From Photobacterium alginatilyticum (GTDB lineage: Bacteria; Pseudomonadota; Gammaproteobacteria; Enterobacterales; Vibrionaceae), in the NCBI RefSeq assembly GCF_009910675.1, contig NZ_RSEJ01000023.1, positions 1-64,000 on the forward strand: DNA of 64,000 nucleotides, given 5' to 3'. Shown piece after piece: positions 18,371 through 28,880 of the stretch (positions within the stretch are counted from its first letter, which is position 1; every line of letters starts with the position of its first letter). The position numbers and the translations under genes are program-made. The notes below the pieces were generated by a model, which saw only the letters and a list, made by a program, of their open reading frames with translations, was not told the origin of the DNA and ran no database searches.

Positions 18371-19471
18371 ATGACTACGAGACAGCCTATGTACTATGCC
18401 GAAATAACCGGCTGGGGGAAGTGTTTACCTCCAACGGTATTAACTAATGATGAATTAAGCCAATTTGTCGATACCTCTGATGAGTGGATCCGTACCCGGA
18501 CAGGCATCGAGACTCGCCATATCAGCCATGTCAATACTTCTGAACTGGCGAGAGTTGCAGGTTCGCGGGCGCTGGCAGCTGCCGGGATTGATGCCAGGGA
18601 GTTGGACTTAATTATCATTGCCACCTGCTCACCGGATACACTAATTCCCAATATTGCCTCAAAAGTCCAGCGAGAGCTTGGAGCAGCCAAAGCCGCTGCT
18701 TTTGATATGAATGCAGCATGCACAGGCTTCCTCTACGGACTCGAGACAGCAACACGCATGATTCAGGCCGGCAGTTACGAACATATATTGGTAATCGGTG
18801 CCGAACGCTTGTCCTGGCTTCTTGATTGGAGCCAGCGCGATACGGCAGTCTTATTTGGTGATGGAGCCGGTGCTGTTGTGCTTAGCCGTTCAGAGCAAGA
18901 ATCCGGCCTGTTGGATGCACAGCTTGGATGTGACTCCGAAGGTCGTGACGTTCTGGCTATCCCACAATTTGGCACCGGTATGGACCGGTTTAATCCCGAC
19001 TCAGGCCATTTTGCCTTTGATTTTGTCGGACGCGAGATTTTCCGCCGTGCTGTTAGAGGAATGGATGCCGCTGCGCGAACGGTGCTCGAGCGAGCCCAAC
19101 TAAGCAGTGAAGATATTGATATCGTCATTCCTCATCAGGCTAACAAACGGATTATTGAGGCGTTATGCGATCACGCTGGTATTCCAATCGAAAAAGCATT
19201 CGTCAATATCAACAAGTACGGCAATACTTCTGCAGCTACCGTGCCGATTGCACTGTGTGAAGCCGTTGAGCAAGGAAGGATCCAGCCGGGTAACACTATC
19301 TTGTCAGCCGCTTTTGGTGCCGGGCTAACCTGGGGCGCAAGTATTATCAAATGGGGAGAGCGCACAACACCAGTAGCCCTCTCTGATGCCAGTCTTACCG
19401 AGTGTAACCAGACAGCGACAGAGCTTCTTGCAAATGCCATTGAGCATTGTGTGAATAAGAAACCGGCCTAA
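18371..19471 (+). CDS. Ketoacyl-ACP synthase III, second FabH
   Basis: A 366-residue condensing enzyme of the FabH family (acyl-CoA + malonyl-ACP to 3-ketoacyl-ACP). The triad is intact: Cys117 in NAACTGF, His255 in IPHQANKR and Asn285 in [25 protein letters not shown] and [11 protein letters not shown] are also conserved. The C-terminus has an extra tail of about 35 residues beyond the usual KWG ending. No fatty-acid genes are adjacent, so this is probably an additional FabH separate from the main fab cluster; such copies often prefer longer acyl-CoAs, which is inference here. Confidence 0.9.
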   Translation: MTTRQPMYYAEITGWGKCLPPTVLTNDELSQFVDTSDEWIRTRTGIETRHISHVNTSELARVAGSRALAAAGIDARELDLIIIATCSPDTLIPNIASKVQRELGAAKAAAFDMNAACTGFLYGLETATRMIQAGSYEHILVIGAERLSWLLDWSQRDTAVLFGDGAGAVVLSRSEQESGLLDAQLGCDSEGRDVLAIPQFGTGMDRFNPDSGHFAFDFVGREIFRRAVRGMDAAARTVLERAQLSSEDIDIVIPHQANKRIIEALCDHAGIPIEKAFVNINKYGNTSAATVPIALCEAVEQGRIQPGNTILSAAFGAGLTWGASIIKWGERTTPVALSDASLTECNQTATELLANAIEHCVNKKPA

Positions 19472-19509
19472 ATCTGGTATGTAGAGTTTTGAACCAGGTG
19501 TTACCCCTC

Positions 19510-19535
19510 GTATCAGCCAGCTAACTGGCTGATAC
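19510..19535. terminator. Hairpin between convergent fabH2 and tag
   Basis: A perfect 11-bp stem (GTATCAGCCAG / CTGGCTGATAC) with a 4-base loop. No long T run follows on either strand, but its place between convergent genes fits a bidirectional terminator. Confidence 0.65.
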
Positions 19536-19547
19536 AATTGCAACTAA

Positions 19548-20141
19548 TTAGTTATCGACTTCGGCTTCCAGTATTTCGGCTCTGCGAAAGCAGTCAAGGC
19601 TGTGGTCATTGACCATACCACTAGCCTGCATGTGCGCATAAATTGTCGTCGAACCGAGAAACTTAAAGCCTCTCTTTTTCAGATCTTTGGCCAGTGCATC
19701 TGATTCCTGGGTCGTCACCGGGTAGTCAGATAAGGACTCAATATGATTTGTCTTCGGCTTTCCGCCAACAAAGCCCCAGATATACTTTGCAAAACTGCCA
19801 AATTCAGCCTGCACCTCCAAAAAACGCTGAGCATTATTGATGGCCGCCTCAATTTTACGGCGATTGCGAACAATACCTGCATTATCCATCAGTTGCTCGA
19901 CTTTCGTCTCATCAAAAGTTGCAACTATCTTAGGGTTAAAATCGGCGAAAGCCCCACGATAATTTTCCCGCTTCTTTAAAATGGTGTACCAGCTAAGACC
20001 GGCTTGCGCTGATTCAAGAATAAGGAACTCGAAAATTTTATTATCTTCATACAGGGGAACGCCCCACTCTAAATCATGGTAAGCCACATAATCAGGTTTA
20101 CTCGTATCGACCCATGGGCAACGTGTGAGGCTTTCAGACAT
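19548..20141 (-). CDS. tag: DNA-3-methyladenine glycosylase I
   Basis: A 197-residue base-excision repair enzyme that removes 3-methyladenine from DNA. It begins MSESLTRCPWV with the zinc-ligand Cys, followed by YVAYHDLEWGVPLYEDNKIFEFL (zinc His and the active-site Glu region), ESAQAGLSWYTILKKRENYR, and ends with NDHSLDCFRR carrying the last His and Cys ligands. AAAGG lies eight bases before ATG 20141; an earlier in-frame ATG at 20165 would add eight unmatched residues. It stands alone, with no SOS-type box seen. Confidence 0.95.
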   Translation of the reverse strand: MSESLTRCPWVDTSKPDYVAYHDLEWGVPLYEDNKIFEFLILESAQAGLSWYTILKKRENYRGAFADFNPKIVATFDETKVEQLMDNAGIVRNRRKIEAAINNAQRFLEVQAEFGSFAKYIWGFVGGKPKTNHIESLSDYPVTTQESDALAKDLKKRGFKFLGSTTIYAHMQASGMVNDHSLDCFRRAEILEAEVDN

Positions 20142-20209
20142 AGGGAACCTTTGATGCAACATCATATTTATATGAACACCAACATAGAGCAGGCGAATAA
20201 TGGTGTCAA

Positions 20210-21508
20210 CTAAGCTGTCGCAACCTGGTTACGACCCAGTTTTTTCGCCTTATAGAGCGCGTTGTCTGCCCGTTGTAACAATGAATCAAAATTCTCGTGG
20301 CCAGAAAGTTGAGCAACACCAATACTACAGGTGATTGCCAAGCCATCATTCCAGTCGTTATTTTCGATTATTTGACGAAGTTCTTCACTGAACTCTGTAA
20401 CTCCTGCCCTGTCTGTTCCTGAACAAAAAATAATAAATTCTTCACCGCCCCAGCGGACTAACACATCAGTTCGTCGAATTCGGTTATTAAGCAGTTGCGC
20501 AAACTCCCGAAGGATCTCATCCCCTTTATGGTGACCGAAGGTATCATTTATCAACTTAAAGTGATCAATATCGAGATAAATAATAGAGAAAGGTTGATGA
20601 TTCATTCTCGCGTGCTCGAGGACTTCCTGCAGCCATCTATCAACCGCATTACGATTATTCGTTCCGGTCAGTGCGTCCTTATAGGCAAGCTCTTCAAAAA
20701 ACAAGTTTTCCTGATGTAAGTTTTTATTTGCATTCACTAACTGAACTGTCTTTTTCTCTATCTCCTTAAGTCCACAATGTAGCTTCCATCGCTCCCAGAC
20801 TAAAAAACCAATAGCGCTGAGCAACCATAAGAAAATATTAAAGCGCAACAGCATAGATTCCGAGAACCACTCACCGTAAAACACCAGTTTTTTCAATTTA
20901 AGGCTATAAGTTGTTGGTTTTACATTGCTGCCGGTCGCGATTTCTATAATCGTGACATTATTGAACTGCGGCCCGGAATACTCAATCGGCACTTCGTAGT
21001 CAGCAATCCACCAGGACAAGACCTGGAAAGCCTGCATAGGGATAACTTGTATTCCATTCCCTACCCCGGGAGCAAACTCGATCGCGTTAAACTTCGATGA
21101 TACGGGATCACCTTTACTGGAGTATGCCGGATCAAAATTTCGCAAATACACTCGAATGCGCTCATCACTCAACGGGCTATTGTAGTCAATGTCCAGACCG
21201 ATAGAGTGATATTGGCTAAGATCAATTCCTTTAACACCCGATGATAAGTTAATTGCCACTTCACAAAATGGCCATTTTGCCACATCGGCGATCTGACAAC
21301 TTAAACTTAGCGACTTACCATCGTAATCAATCCACGACTGTGTATTTCCACCTTGGGTGGTATCGTCAATATTCTGGAAGGTCGCATTTCGTGGCGAAAT
21401 AACAAACTCCCTGTCAAATACACCACATTGATATAATAGGTACGATGACGTTGTGATAATAATAAGTAAATAGGCAGTCGAGCGCAGTCGTTGGGTAAGC
21501 TCTGTCAC
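20210..21508 (-). CDS. Membrane diguanylate cyclase with periplasmic sensory domain
   Basis: A 432-residue protein: membrane segment (about 11-27), a periplasmic domain of about 190 residues, second membrane segment (about 221-238), a short coiled coil and a GGDEF domain with GGEEF (354-358), an active variant. RRTD five residues upstream (345-348) is a product-inhibition I-site. The periplasmic part looks beta-rich, with WIDYDGKSLSLSCQI and SIGLDIDYNS; it resembles galactose-binding-like or CIA30-type folds, but I am unsure. Start: GTG 21508 follows AGGTGAGAG; another GTG at 21517 is possible. It probably raises c-di-GMP in response to an external ligand. Confidence 0.88.
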   Translation of the reverse strand: MTELTQRLRSTAYLLIIITTSSYLLYQCGVFDREFVISPRNATFQNIDDTTQGGNTQSWIDYDGKSLSLSCQIADVAKWPFCEVAINLSSGVKGIDLSQYHSIGLDIDYNSPLSDERIRVYLRNFDPAYSSKGDPVSSKFNAIEFAPGVGNGIQVIPMQAFQVLSWWIADYEVPIEYSGPQFNNVTIIEIATGSNVKPTTYSLKLKKLVFYGEWFSESMLLRFNIFLWLLSAIGFLVWERWKLHCGLKEIEKKTVQLVNANKNLHQENLFFEELAYKDALTGTNNRNAVDRWLQEVLEHARMNHQPFSIIYLDIDHFKLINDTFGHHKGDEILREFAQLLNNRIRRTDVLVRWGGEEFIIFCSGTDRAGVTEFSEELRQIIENNDWNDGLAITCSIGVAQLSGHENFDSLLQRADNALYKAKKLGRNQVATA

Positions 21509-21805
21509 ATCTCTCACCTACAGCTAGCCTTATGAATAATAAGTGATTTATTTTCACAAACAGTAGCAAATAGCCTGAGCCAATGACAACAACTAATTTT
21601 TAATCGTGAATTAATTCGCTTTCTGGCACATATTTTCGCACTTTAGTTTTTATACAAATACCCATTATTGGCACAAAAAATCAAAACATGGCATCAAAAC
21701 AAGCGTAACAGCACAACCGCCACTATAACAGAGAATAGAATGGCGGCTGATATGTACACTTATTTTTCGGAATAATGTTTATGGTGTCCGGCAGAGAGGC
21801 CGCTG

Positions 21806-23074
21806 TTATCGCATACGGCGACCACGATTTTTGTGGATCTTAGACTTTGCCTTTGCCCTTCGCTTCTCGGCTGAACGCCCGCGTCGATTATTGTCCGATA
21901 GATCGATAGTAGGATCCGGTTCATACCCTTCTAACCATTGCTGTGGCAATCGGGTATCAAGCAGTTCTTCTATCGCTCGTAGCGCCCACTCCTCATCCAT
22001 GCTCATCAATGAGATAGCATGACCTGTTTGTCCTGCGCGCCCAGTTCGGCCTATACGGTGTACATAATCTTCAGCCTTAAACGGCATATCAAAATTGATG
22101 ACATATTCAAGCTGTTCGATGTCCAGGCCACGAGCAGCAACATCAGTAGCAACCAGTACACGTGCCTTACCTTCTTTAAAGTCGTTTAATGCCCGTTGCC
22201 TTGCGCCCTGACTTTTGTCGCCATTGATAGAGACCGCCTTGATACCATCCAGCCCCAACTCTTTGGCCAAGGCATCAGAACCCTGTTTCGTCTTGGTAAA
22301 GACCAGCACTTGTTGCCAGTTTCTTGAGCCAATCAGGTATGAAAGTAGCTCGCGCTTTCTGTGCTTATCAACAGGGTAGACCATTTGTTCAACCGTCACC
22401 GCGGCACTGTTTGACGGAGTGACTTCTATCAGCTTCGGCTCATCTAAAATATCATACGCCAGTTTTTTGACCTGCTTCGAAAAGGTTGCAGAGAAAAACA
22501 GCGTCTGGCGGCTGGCTTTCATGCGGCGCATGATGCGTTTGATGTCATCAATAAAGCCCATATCCAACATTCTATCGGCTTCATCAAGAACGAAGTATTC
22601 CACCCTTGATAAATCAACGGTGCCAACATGAGCATGATCAAGCAGTCGGCCCGGTGTGGCAACCAGGATATCGGCACCTGCACGAATTGCACTAACCTGA
22701 GTCTTCATACTGGTACCGCCATACGCTACCGCTAACTTTATCTGCGTATTCTCGCTATACGAGGCAATACTGTCATAAACCTGTTGAGCAAGCTCACGAG
22801 TAGGTGTCAGTACCAGCGCCCTGATCTGAATGTCAGCCTTTTCGCTAACAGTAGCAGCCTCAGTCTGACTATCGGGTTTATCCAGTAATTGATGCAGCAG
22901 CGGAAGGCCAAAAGCCGCTGTCTTCCCGGTACCAGTTTGCGCGCCAGCCATAATGTCATGACCGGCCAGCACCTCAGGGATTGCCTGCTGCTGAACGGGA
23001 GTTGGCGTTTGAAACCCCAGGGCGGTAACGGTATCAACTAGCTGGCTTTGCAGCCCCAACGATTGAAATGACAT
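21806..23074 (-). CDS. rhlE: DEAD-box RNA helicase, RhlE-like
   Basis: A 422-residue ATP-dependent RNA helicase. Motifs: Q-motif FQTPTPVQQQAIP, AQTGTGKT (45-52), PTRELA, TPGRLLD, DEAD (164-167), SAT, and HRIGRTGRAG near the C-terminus. The core follows RhlE of E. coli; the tail is short and basic (NNRRGRSAEKRRAKAKSKIH), as expected for RNA contact. A linker of about 20 residues (67-85) between motifs I and Ia is unusual in composition but does not break any motif. RhlE proteins take part in ribosome maturation and cold-related RNA remodelling. Confidence 0.9.
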   Translation of the reverse strand: MSFQSLGLQSQLVDTVTALGFQTPTPVQQQAIPEVLAGHDIMAGAQTGTGKTAAFGLPLLHQLLDKPDSQTEAATVSEKADIQIRALVLTPTRELAQQVYDSIASYSENTQIKLAVAYGGTSMKTQVSAIRAGADILVATPGRLLDHAHVGTVDLSRVEYFVLDEADRMLDMGFIDDIKRIMRRMKASRQTLFFSATFSKQVKKLAYDILDEPKLIEVTPSNSAAVTVEQMVYPVDKHRKRELLSYLIGSRNWQQVLVFTKTKQGSDALAKELGLDGIKAVSINGDKSQGARQRALNDFKEGKARVLVATDVAARGLDIEQLEYVINFDMPFKAEDYVHRIGRTGRAGQTGHAISLMSMDEEWALRAIEELLDTRLPQQWLEGYEPDPTIDLSDNNRRGRSAEKRRAKAKSKIHKNRGRRMR

Positions 23075-23134
23075 TATGATTTTCCGGTTTTGAACTAAAG
23101 AGCGCGGATTTTAGCAAAGTTTTTGGCAAAAAAT

Positions 23135-23165
23135 AAAAAAAGCACTGCTGAGCAGTGCTTTTTCT
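23135..23165 (-). terminator. Terminator downstream of nagK
   Basis: AGCACTGCT / AGCAGTGCT palindrome flanked by A6 on the left and TTTTT on the right. On the minus strand it follows the nagK stop by about 25 bases with a run of T; the symmetric flanks make it bidirectional. Confidence 0.85.
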
Positions 23166-23187
23166 TAAAATGAGGTACTTTGTGGTA

Positions 23188-24096
23188 TTACTTGATGTTC
23201 AAGAATGCAGCACCACGAACACCACCAGCATCACCATATTTGGCTTTCACGATTTTTGGCACTCGTGCTACAGACAGCAGGTGTTTAGGTAATCGCTTCG
23301 GCAGCTCTGTATATAGCAGCTCAAAGTTAGACAGGCCACCGCCAAGTACGACAACGTGCGGGTCAAGACCAGTAAATAGATTTGCAAGGCAGATAGCCAG
23401 CATTTCCATGAAACGATCAACATGTTCAACCGCCTTCTCATCACCGGCAGCGTGACGTTTGATCAGCTCAATCGCCTTCACTTTTTCGCCGTAATAGTGA
23501 GTATACAGTTGCTCGAAACCACGACCAGAAAGGTAGTTGTCGATGCAGCCCTTATTGTCACAGCCACACTCAAACAATGGTGCATTTTCGCCAAGGTGGA
23601 ACCATGCATCGATAGGCATACGAGTATGACCCAGTTCGCCAGCTACGTGGTTTTTGCCTGAGAAAACATGACCATCGAAAACCAGACCTCCGCCGAATCC
23701 GGTGCCCAAAATCAGGCCCAGAACAGATTTTTCACCTTGAAGTTCCTCATCCCATGCTTCAGACAAGGCAAAACAGTTTGCATCGTTGTCGATAGAAACA
23801 CTACGGCCTAATTTTTCCTCAAGATCCTTGCGAAGAGTGTGCCCTTTAGCTGCAGGAATGTTAGATGTAAGCAGAGAGCCATCCTCAGCATCTTCCATTC
23901 CTGGGATACCGATACCAATGTGGCCTTCACAAGAGAATTCCTTATCTGCCTTCTGAATAATGTCCACTAGCGTATCGACTAATTTGTCGTAATCATCACC
24001 CGGAGTCGGTACTCGTTCTGTCGCTACTCGCTCAAGTTTCTCATTAAATGCACCAAACTCAATTTTGGTACCGCCTACATCAAAGCCGTAGTACAT
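23188..24096 (-). CDS. nagK: N-acetylglucosamine kinase (ROK family)
   Basis: A 302-residue sugar kinase that phosphorylates N-acetylglucosamine at position 6, feeding amino-sugar recycling. ROK features: [10 protein letters not shown] (phosphate loop), [24 protein letters not shown] with the catalytic Asp, [19 protein letters not shown], and the zinc motif [18 protein letters not shown]. Length equals E. coli NagK. I use ATG 24096 with GGAG upstream; a longer frame to 24150 would add an unlikely hydrophobic leader. AnmK, encoded 30 kb away, works in the same recycling network. Confidence 0.94.
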   Translation of the reverse strand: MYYGFDVGGTKIEFGAFNEKLERVATERVPTPGDDYDKLVDTLVDIIQKADKEFSCEGHIGIGIPGMEDAEDGSLLTSNIPAAKGHTLRKDLEEKLGRSVSIDNDANCFALSEAWDEELQGEKSVLGLILGTGFGGGLVFDGHVFSGKNHVAGELGHTRMPIDAWFHLGENAPLFECGCDNKGCIDNYLSGRGFEQLYTHYYGEKVKAIELIKRHAAGDEKAVEHVDRFMEMLAICLANLFTGLDPHVVVLGGGLSNFELLYTELPKRLPKHLLSVARVPKIVKAKYGDAGGVRGAAFLNIK

Positions 24097-24300
24097 CCTG
24101 CACACTCCGCAAAAAACATAAAAAAACAAAACTGAAAAAATTATCCACACATCTACACCTACTGACTGTGACTTGGCACAAATTTAGTAGGGATAGCGGT
24201 TGGCATAGCTCGCGTTTGACGAAAGAAACAGCAAATTGTTACATTTTATGACAATTAGCTGTTACTAAATTACCAAAACAGAAGATAACAAATTCAACAA

Positions 24301-25017
24301 TTAAGCAGCAACATATTGTTTTAGTTGCTTCAAGGCTGAATCATCCGGCAATACCCGGTTCATTTTCCCTGTCAGGTAATTCTCGCGAAACACATCAAAC
24401 CAGAGATCCAGTACATCTGCATTATGTTGCTCACCATAAAGGTCAATAATACGGGCAGCCACCTCGGCAGTACCAAGCTGGTTTTCTTTCGACGCTTCCC
24501 TGACTTTGTAACGAGACGGTTTGTCCGGGTTGATTGATAAGACTGGGAACTTATTCAGGTAAGGACTTTTACGAAACATTTTCTTAGCTTCGGCCCAACT
24601 GCCATCAAGCATAATAAACAACGGTCTCTTACCCGTCTCAACATCCACTTTCTCCGCGACACGCTCTGGTTGAGCATATTCGGCAGGAAAAACAACATAG
24701 GGTTGCCACTGAGGATCTTCTAACAACTCAAGCATGGCAGAGTTTGGCTCTGTACGCGACCAGATGTATGCGAATGTATCTTCAAACAGATCTGCGATAA
24801 GTCGACCGGTGTTACTCGGCTTTAATATCTCATCATCATACATAACCAATAAGAAAGCAGCATTTGAGCTTATCACGGGTTTTTCCGAGCAAATGCACAG
24901 GTGCTCACGGAGCATGCAGTAACTACAGCGTTCAACCTTGCAGCCTCGGGCTCTGAATGGGCGTGTAGAACGTGCTAGACGTTCTTCATATAAATCATGT
25001 ACCGCGTGAATACGCAT
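24301..25017 (-). CDS. tapT: DTW-domain tRNA acp3U transferase (YfiP/TapT-like)
   Basis: A 238-residue DTW-domain protein. It has a cysteine cluster (CKVERCSYCMLREHLCICS, about 26-44) that probably binds metal, and the family signature LDGSWAEAKKM (in place of DTW) near the middle, followed by RYKVREASKENQLGT. The closest well-known relative is E. coli YfiP (TapT), which transfers the aminocarboxypropyl group of S-adenosylmethionine to U47 of some tRNAs. Other DTW proteins modify other tRNA positions, so the exact target is inferred. Confidence 0.85.
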   Translation of the reverse strand: MRIHAVHDLYEERLARSTRPFRARGCKVERCSYCMLREHLCICSEKPVISSNAAFLLVMYDDEILKPSNTGRLIADLFEDTFAYIWSRTEPNSAMLELLEDPQWQPYVVFPAEYAQPERVAEKVDVETGKRPLFIMLDGSWAEAKKMFRKSPYLNKFPVLSINPDKPSRYKVREASKENQLGTAEVAARIIDLYGEQHNADVLDLWFDVFRENYLTGKMNRVLPDDSALKQLKQYVAA

Positions 25018-25092
25018 AGCAGCTATACCTAAAACAAGAAAACGCCAGCATTTTACTGGCGCTTAGCTTAGTTGCAATCAAAACTTATGTTT

Positions 25093-27147
25093 TCACTGGT
25101 GGCTGGCTAACGATGATAACTGATATCGAGAAAGAAGGGTTTGTTGCAGGTTAGCAATCTCCGCCACCTTGCTGGCTTCATTAACCAAGGTTTTCAACTG
25201 TTGATTGTTTGTCTGTGCCTGACCGGCAACATGCTCTACGCTTCGCCCAACCTCAACAGAAGCATTCTCCTGCTGCTGAGTTGCTGCAGCTATCGTGATC
25301 ACCTTGTCGTTAATGGAAGCTATCATTTTTTGGATTTGGTCAATCGCCGCCTGAACCTCACTACTCAATTCAATCGACGAGGTCATTTCAGTTCGGCTTA
25401 CTGCCATCGCTTCATTGGCATCCTTTGCTGCCTGATGAAGCTCGCCGATTGTCTTACGTATCGACTCTGTCTGCAGATTCGTCTCACTTGCCAGCTTCCT
25501 GACTTCATCGGCAACGACAGCAAAACCACGCCCCTGCTCACCTGCCCTGGCCGCCTCTATAGCGGCATTTAACGCCAACAAGTTTGTATTGTCTGCAATG
25601 GAACTGATCAACTCGACAACTTCGGTTATCTTGTTCACATGATTACCAAGCTCTGCCATACGCTGTTCGTTAACTATAAACTGCTGATCCAGAGAGCGAA
25701 GCCCGGAAGTACTGCGTTCAATTATTTCGACACCTTGCAGAGCTAGCCTGTTCGCCTGCTCGGCTTCAGATTCTGACTCGGTAGTACTGGCTACAATCTC
25801 CTTAATCGAACATTCCAATTGAGAAATGGCAGTTGCAATATTCGTAAGCTCACTGCTTTGTTGTTTCAGTGCAACGCGAGAGTTCGACGCTGCCTGCTGG
25901 CTACTCTCAGCGGCGATATTTAAGCTGTTGCTGTTTTCCACCAGCTTACCGAGTATCTGGCTATTATTGATATTCGACTGATTTAGCAACCCGCCCAGGA
26001 TAGCAAACTCTTTAGGTGCATTTTGAGTCGCTCGGGCTGTCAGGTCGCCTTTACTGGTTGCATTTACGACATGATCAATCCGTTTAAGAGACGTCCTCAC
26101 CGTACGACTTATCCAGCCGCTTGATGCAATAGCAAGTATCAAGCCTGCAATACTGATGGTAACAAACAGGGTTATCGCATTCTCACTGGCTGCCATTACC
26201 GCTGCCTCCCCTTCACTGACCATTACATTGGCACCATTTGTCAGGGTATCGAGCTCACTCATCACAGAGGCTATCACACCTTGAGTCTGTTCTACTTTCA
26301 ACAATTGAGCATCCATTAGCTGCAGTGTTTTCAAATGACGTTCGACAATTCCCTGCTTGGAGAATAAGGCCTCAACCATTTCCAGAGGTACAGTAACACT
26401 GGTAAAGTCGGCGATGGTGCCATCGATTCTATTAAGCTCACGCCAAGCGTACTGCATTCCCGAGAGATTCGTCCTTTTCAGTTCACGTGCAATTTTCTTG
26501 GCTTTTACCGGATCTTTTTCAATGAGTAACGCGATTAGGTTGCTGGCCATTTCCAGCGAGTGATTGACAAAATTATTAACATGGCTCAAACCCTCGGGAT
26601 TAGAACTATAGAGTTCCATTCCCAATCGGCTCATTTCAGCTCTCACCCCCGAGACAGCATAGCTCATCATTGCCTTGTCACCTTCAACTTTGGCCCGATT
26701 GAGCAATATCTGCTGTTGAGAATCCTTCAGGCTTAGTGACATTCCTTCTATCTGGTTTATTTCCTTCTTAAACCGAGCGACATCTCTGGTCAGCCAGTCA
26801 ATTTTGTAGTTATCAGCTAGCGACTCCAGCTTACTCATTGCTGATAGAACGGACTGCTGATCCGTCTGAAGCTGCTGGTAAGCCACCTCTAGTACCTCAA
26901 CGGAATCGCTGTTGATTATCTCCGCCAACCGCTGTGCCGTTTGTAACGAACCCTGAACAATAGCGGCATTGTTCATTGTAACTGGCAATGCCTGTCTACT
27001 TAATCGCTCAAACTCTTGTGAGACATTATTCAACCCTTTGTTGCCAAAATAGGACAAGAGCCCTCCTGTAGCGACAAGCAACAAAAATACAATCTGGATA
27101 TAAGTAACGATCGAGAGCTTTGTCTTACCGAGCTTAGTCTGTTTCAT
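25093..27147 (-). CDS. Methyl-accepting chemotaxis protein
   Basis: A 684-residue chemoreceptor: membrane segment (about 14-32), a long helical periplasmic domain (about 33-320), second membrane segment (about 325-345), HAMP and a cytoplasmic signalling domain. The hairpin tip that contacts CheA and CheW is intact ([20 protein letters not shown], continuing [12 protein letters not shown]). The periplasmic part is helix-rich with many Gln and Ser residues, of the four-helix bundle kind, and names no ligand. No C-terminal CheR-binding pentapeptide is seen. It is transcribed alone. No other che genes are in the window apart from the CheC-like protein at 28.9 kb. Confidence 0.92.
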   Translation of the reverse strand: MKQTKLGKTKLSIVTYIQIVFLLLVATGGLLSYFGNKGLNNVSQEFERLSRQALPVTMNNAAIVQGSLQTAQRLAEIINSDSVEVLEVAYQQLQTDQQSVLSAMSKLESLADNYKIDWLTRDVARFKKEINQIEGMSLSLKDSQQQILLNRAKVEGDKAMMSYAVSGVRAEMSRLGMELYSSNPEGLSHVNNFVNHSLEMASNLIALLIEKDPVKAKKIARELKRTNLSGMQYAWRELNRIDGTIADFTSVTVPLEMVEALFSKQGIVERHLKTLQLMDAQLLKVEQTQGVIASVMSELDTLTNGANVMVSEGEAAVMAASENAITLFVTISIAGLILAIASSGWISRTVRTSLKRIDHVVNATSKGDLTARATQNAPKEFAILGGLLNQSNINNSQILGKLVENSNSLNIAAESSQQAASNSRVALKQQSSELTNIATAISQLECSIKEIVASTTESESEAEQANRLALQGVEIIERSTSGLRSLDQQFIVNEQRMAELGNHVNKITEVVELISSIADNTNLLALNAAIEAARAGEQGRGFAVVADEVRKLASETNLQTESIRKTIGELHQAAKDANEAMAVSRTEMTSSIELSSEVQAAIDQIQKMIASINDKVITIAAATQQQENASVEVGRSVEHVAGQAQTNNQQLKTLVNEASKVAEIANLQQTLLSRYQLSSLASHQ

Positions 27148-27360
27148 TTTGAGAGATCCCTGATAAACCTTGCGCTATTATTCCTAGCTAAGATTTCAGT
27201 TTTAATAAGCGCACATGTTGATAACCAATTGTGGCGCTTCCATTTTTTAGCTCGGTAACTTACTGAGGATTTGTTACGGCAATATTTCAGATTTTTTATT
27301 TATCAATAAAATCAGGTGGGTATTTAATGTGTCAGAATTTCGCCAACAAATTTCAGGCAC

Positions 27361-27383
27361 AAAAAAGGCAGCTCACGCTGCCT
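27361..27383 (-). terminator. Terminator of the DUF3802 gene
   Basis: AGGCAGC / GCTGCCT stem with a 4-base loop; on the minus strand it is followed by a run of T, 23 bases after the stop codon. Confidence 0.85.
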
Positions 27384-27405
27384 ATAAATGCTGAATCGCT
27401 TTTTA

Positions 27406-27753
27406 TTAGCCTTCTTGCAGGCTGATTGCACTATCAAACAGGTTTTTTACTAAGCCAATATAATCTTCAAGGAACGCTATCTGTTCATTGGTCGGGCAGC
27501 AGCGCCAAGCCCCCGCCAGCACTTCCGATAAATCTTCGACAACTCTATCGGCTTCCTGCATTAACTTGAAACGAAAATCGGCTTCAAGATCAGGATTTTG
27601 AGAGAACACTGCCATTAAATTCGTTGCTATCATGTCTGTCACAACATCTTCTACCGTTTCGCTACAACTGTCTTTACTGGCACGCTCGAACAAAGACAGG
27701 TGTTCGGTAAAATATTCTATAAGCGCATGATAACCTTCAGACTCAACAACCAT
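27406..27753 (-). CDS. DUF3802 family protein
   Basis: A 115-residue acidic, helix-rich cytoplasmic protein beginning MVVESEGYHALIEYFTEHLS, with ETVEDVVTDMIATNLMAV and a CCPTNEQ segment near residue 86. It matches what I remember of DUF3802, a short family found in Vibrio relatives and without known function. It sits between the chemoreceptor and the PAS-GGDEF/REC-CheC operon, all on the same strand, and has its own terminator. No catalytic motif is visible. Confidence 0.75.
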   Translation of the reverse strand: MVVESEGYHALIEYFTEHLSLFERASKDSCSETVEDVVTDMIATNLMAVFSQNPDLEADFRFKLMQEADRVVEDLSEVLAGAWRCCPTNEQIAFLEDYIGLVKNLFDSAISLQEG

Positions 27754-27881
27754 AATTTATCTTTGGATTAGTAATAATTTTCTCCAATTCTAAGAAGAAT
27801 CAAAAAAATTACAACAGTATCGACGGATGTTCTTGCTCTCGATCAAAGAGAATTCGCAACAAAACCGCAGTATATACTTTC

Positions 27882-28880
27882 TCAGCCACTAACAGCCCGC
27901 AAAGACTTTTCCTGTTCCTGGCATAGTTCCCGAGTATAGACAGTCGTTTGATTTCTGCCGTTCTGCTTTGATTCATACAAAGCACTGTCTGATAGTTCCA
28001 ACCAGTTTTCATAGCTTGTCATCCAGGGGGCCCATTCACAAACACCAAGGCTGATAGTCACACTGATATTTCGGACATCGACTGCGACGGATGCTTCTTC
28101 GACGCGACTACGCAAACGCTCAGTAAAATACAGCCCTAACTCTGCAGACGTACCCGGTAAGATGACACCAAACTCCTCGCCACCATAACGTCCGGCGATA
28201 TCGCTATGCCTTTTGGTCCTCCGCAGCAAGCTGGATACTTTCCGAATCACACCATCCCCGGCAATATGTCCGAATGTATCATTCACCTTTTTGAAATGGT
28301 CTATATCAAACATCACCAGCGTCGACGGAATATTCGCCTTTCGGCATCGTTCGAACTCTTCGGCCAGACATGCCTCCCAATGCCCACGGTTATACAGCTG
28401 TGTTAACCTGTCTGTCATGCTTAGGTGCGTGAGTTGCTCGTTTGATTCGCGAAGGTGTGTTTTATTCTTGGCTATGTCCGAGACATCAGTAATCGTCAGG
28501 CAGATATGCGACAGCTCACCACTAAGCGATTTTAGCGGCGTTAGGGTCATGTTCTGGAACATCAGCGAAGATCCGCCAGTGACCGGGCTAAAGTTGGAGA
28601 AGTTGAAAATGCTTGGCCTGTCTTCCCAGCAACTAAAGGAGCGCATTCGCAATTTGAAGGTGGATGCTATTTTATTTTTTAGCCATTCCACCGGCAGGTC
28701 ATCGACAACGTCGAACAAATTATTGCCCATAATTTGTTCCGAGGTAATGCCGCTGTATGCCTGCATAAACGTATTCCACGCCCAGACGTTATATTCTTTA
28801 TCAATGATCACTACACCAGCATCTATATTGTCCATTACCTGCATGGTTAAGTGAAAGTCAGCAAGTGCTACTTGATTCAA
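27882..28880 (-). CDS. PAS-GGDEF diguanylate cyclase
   Basis: A 332-residue cytoplasmic protein. A PAS domain (about 12-135, beginning VMDNIDAGVVIIDKEYNVWAWN) is joined by a short coiled coil to a GGDEF domain with GGEEF (233-237), and RHSD (224-227) forms an I-site. It should make c-di-GMP and be product-inhibited. It starts at a TTG that overlaps the stop codon of the upstream REC-CheC gene (TTGA), with GGAAAC as ribosome site, so translation is coupled. The partner gene suggests that phosphorelay or chemotaxis signals control it. A PAS cofactor cannot be predicted. Confidence 0.9.
   Translation of the reverse strand: MNQVALADFHLTMQVMDNIDAGVVIIDKEYNVWAWNTFMQAYSGITSEQIMGNNLFDVVDDLPVEWLKNKIASTFKLRMRSFSCWEDRPSIFNFSNFSPVTGGSSLMFQNMTLTPLKSLSGELSHICLTITDVSDIAKNKTHLRESNEQLTHLSMTDRLTQLYNRGHWEACLAEEFERCRKANIPSTLVMFDIDHFKKVNDTFGHIAGDGVIRKVSSLLRRTKRHSDIAGRYGGEEFGVILPGTSAELGLYFTERLRSRVEEASVAVDVRNISVTISLGVCEWAPWMTSYENWLELSDSALYESKQNGRNQTTVYTRELCQEQEKSLRAVSG

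Noticed and set aside
24160-24180. CRP site upstream of nagK
   Set aside because: TGTGA is followed by a poor second half (ACAAA); only one half-site is good.
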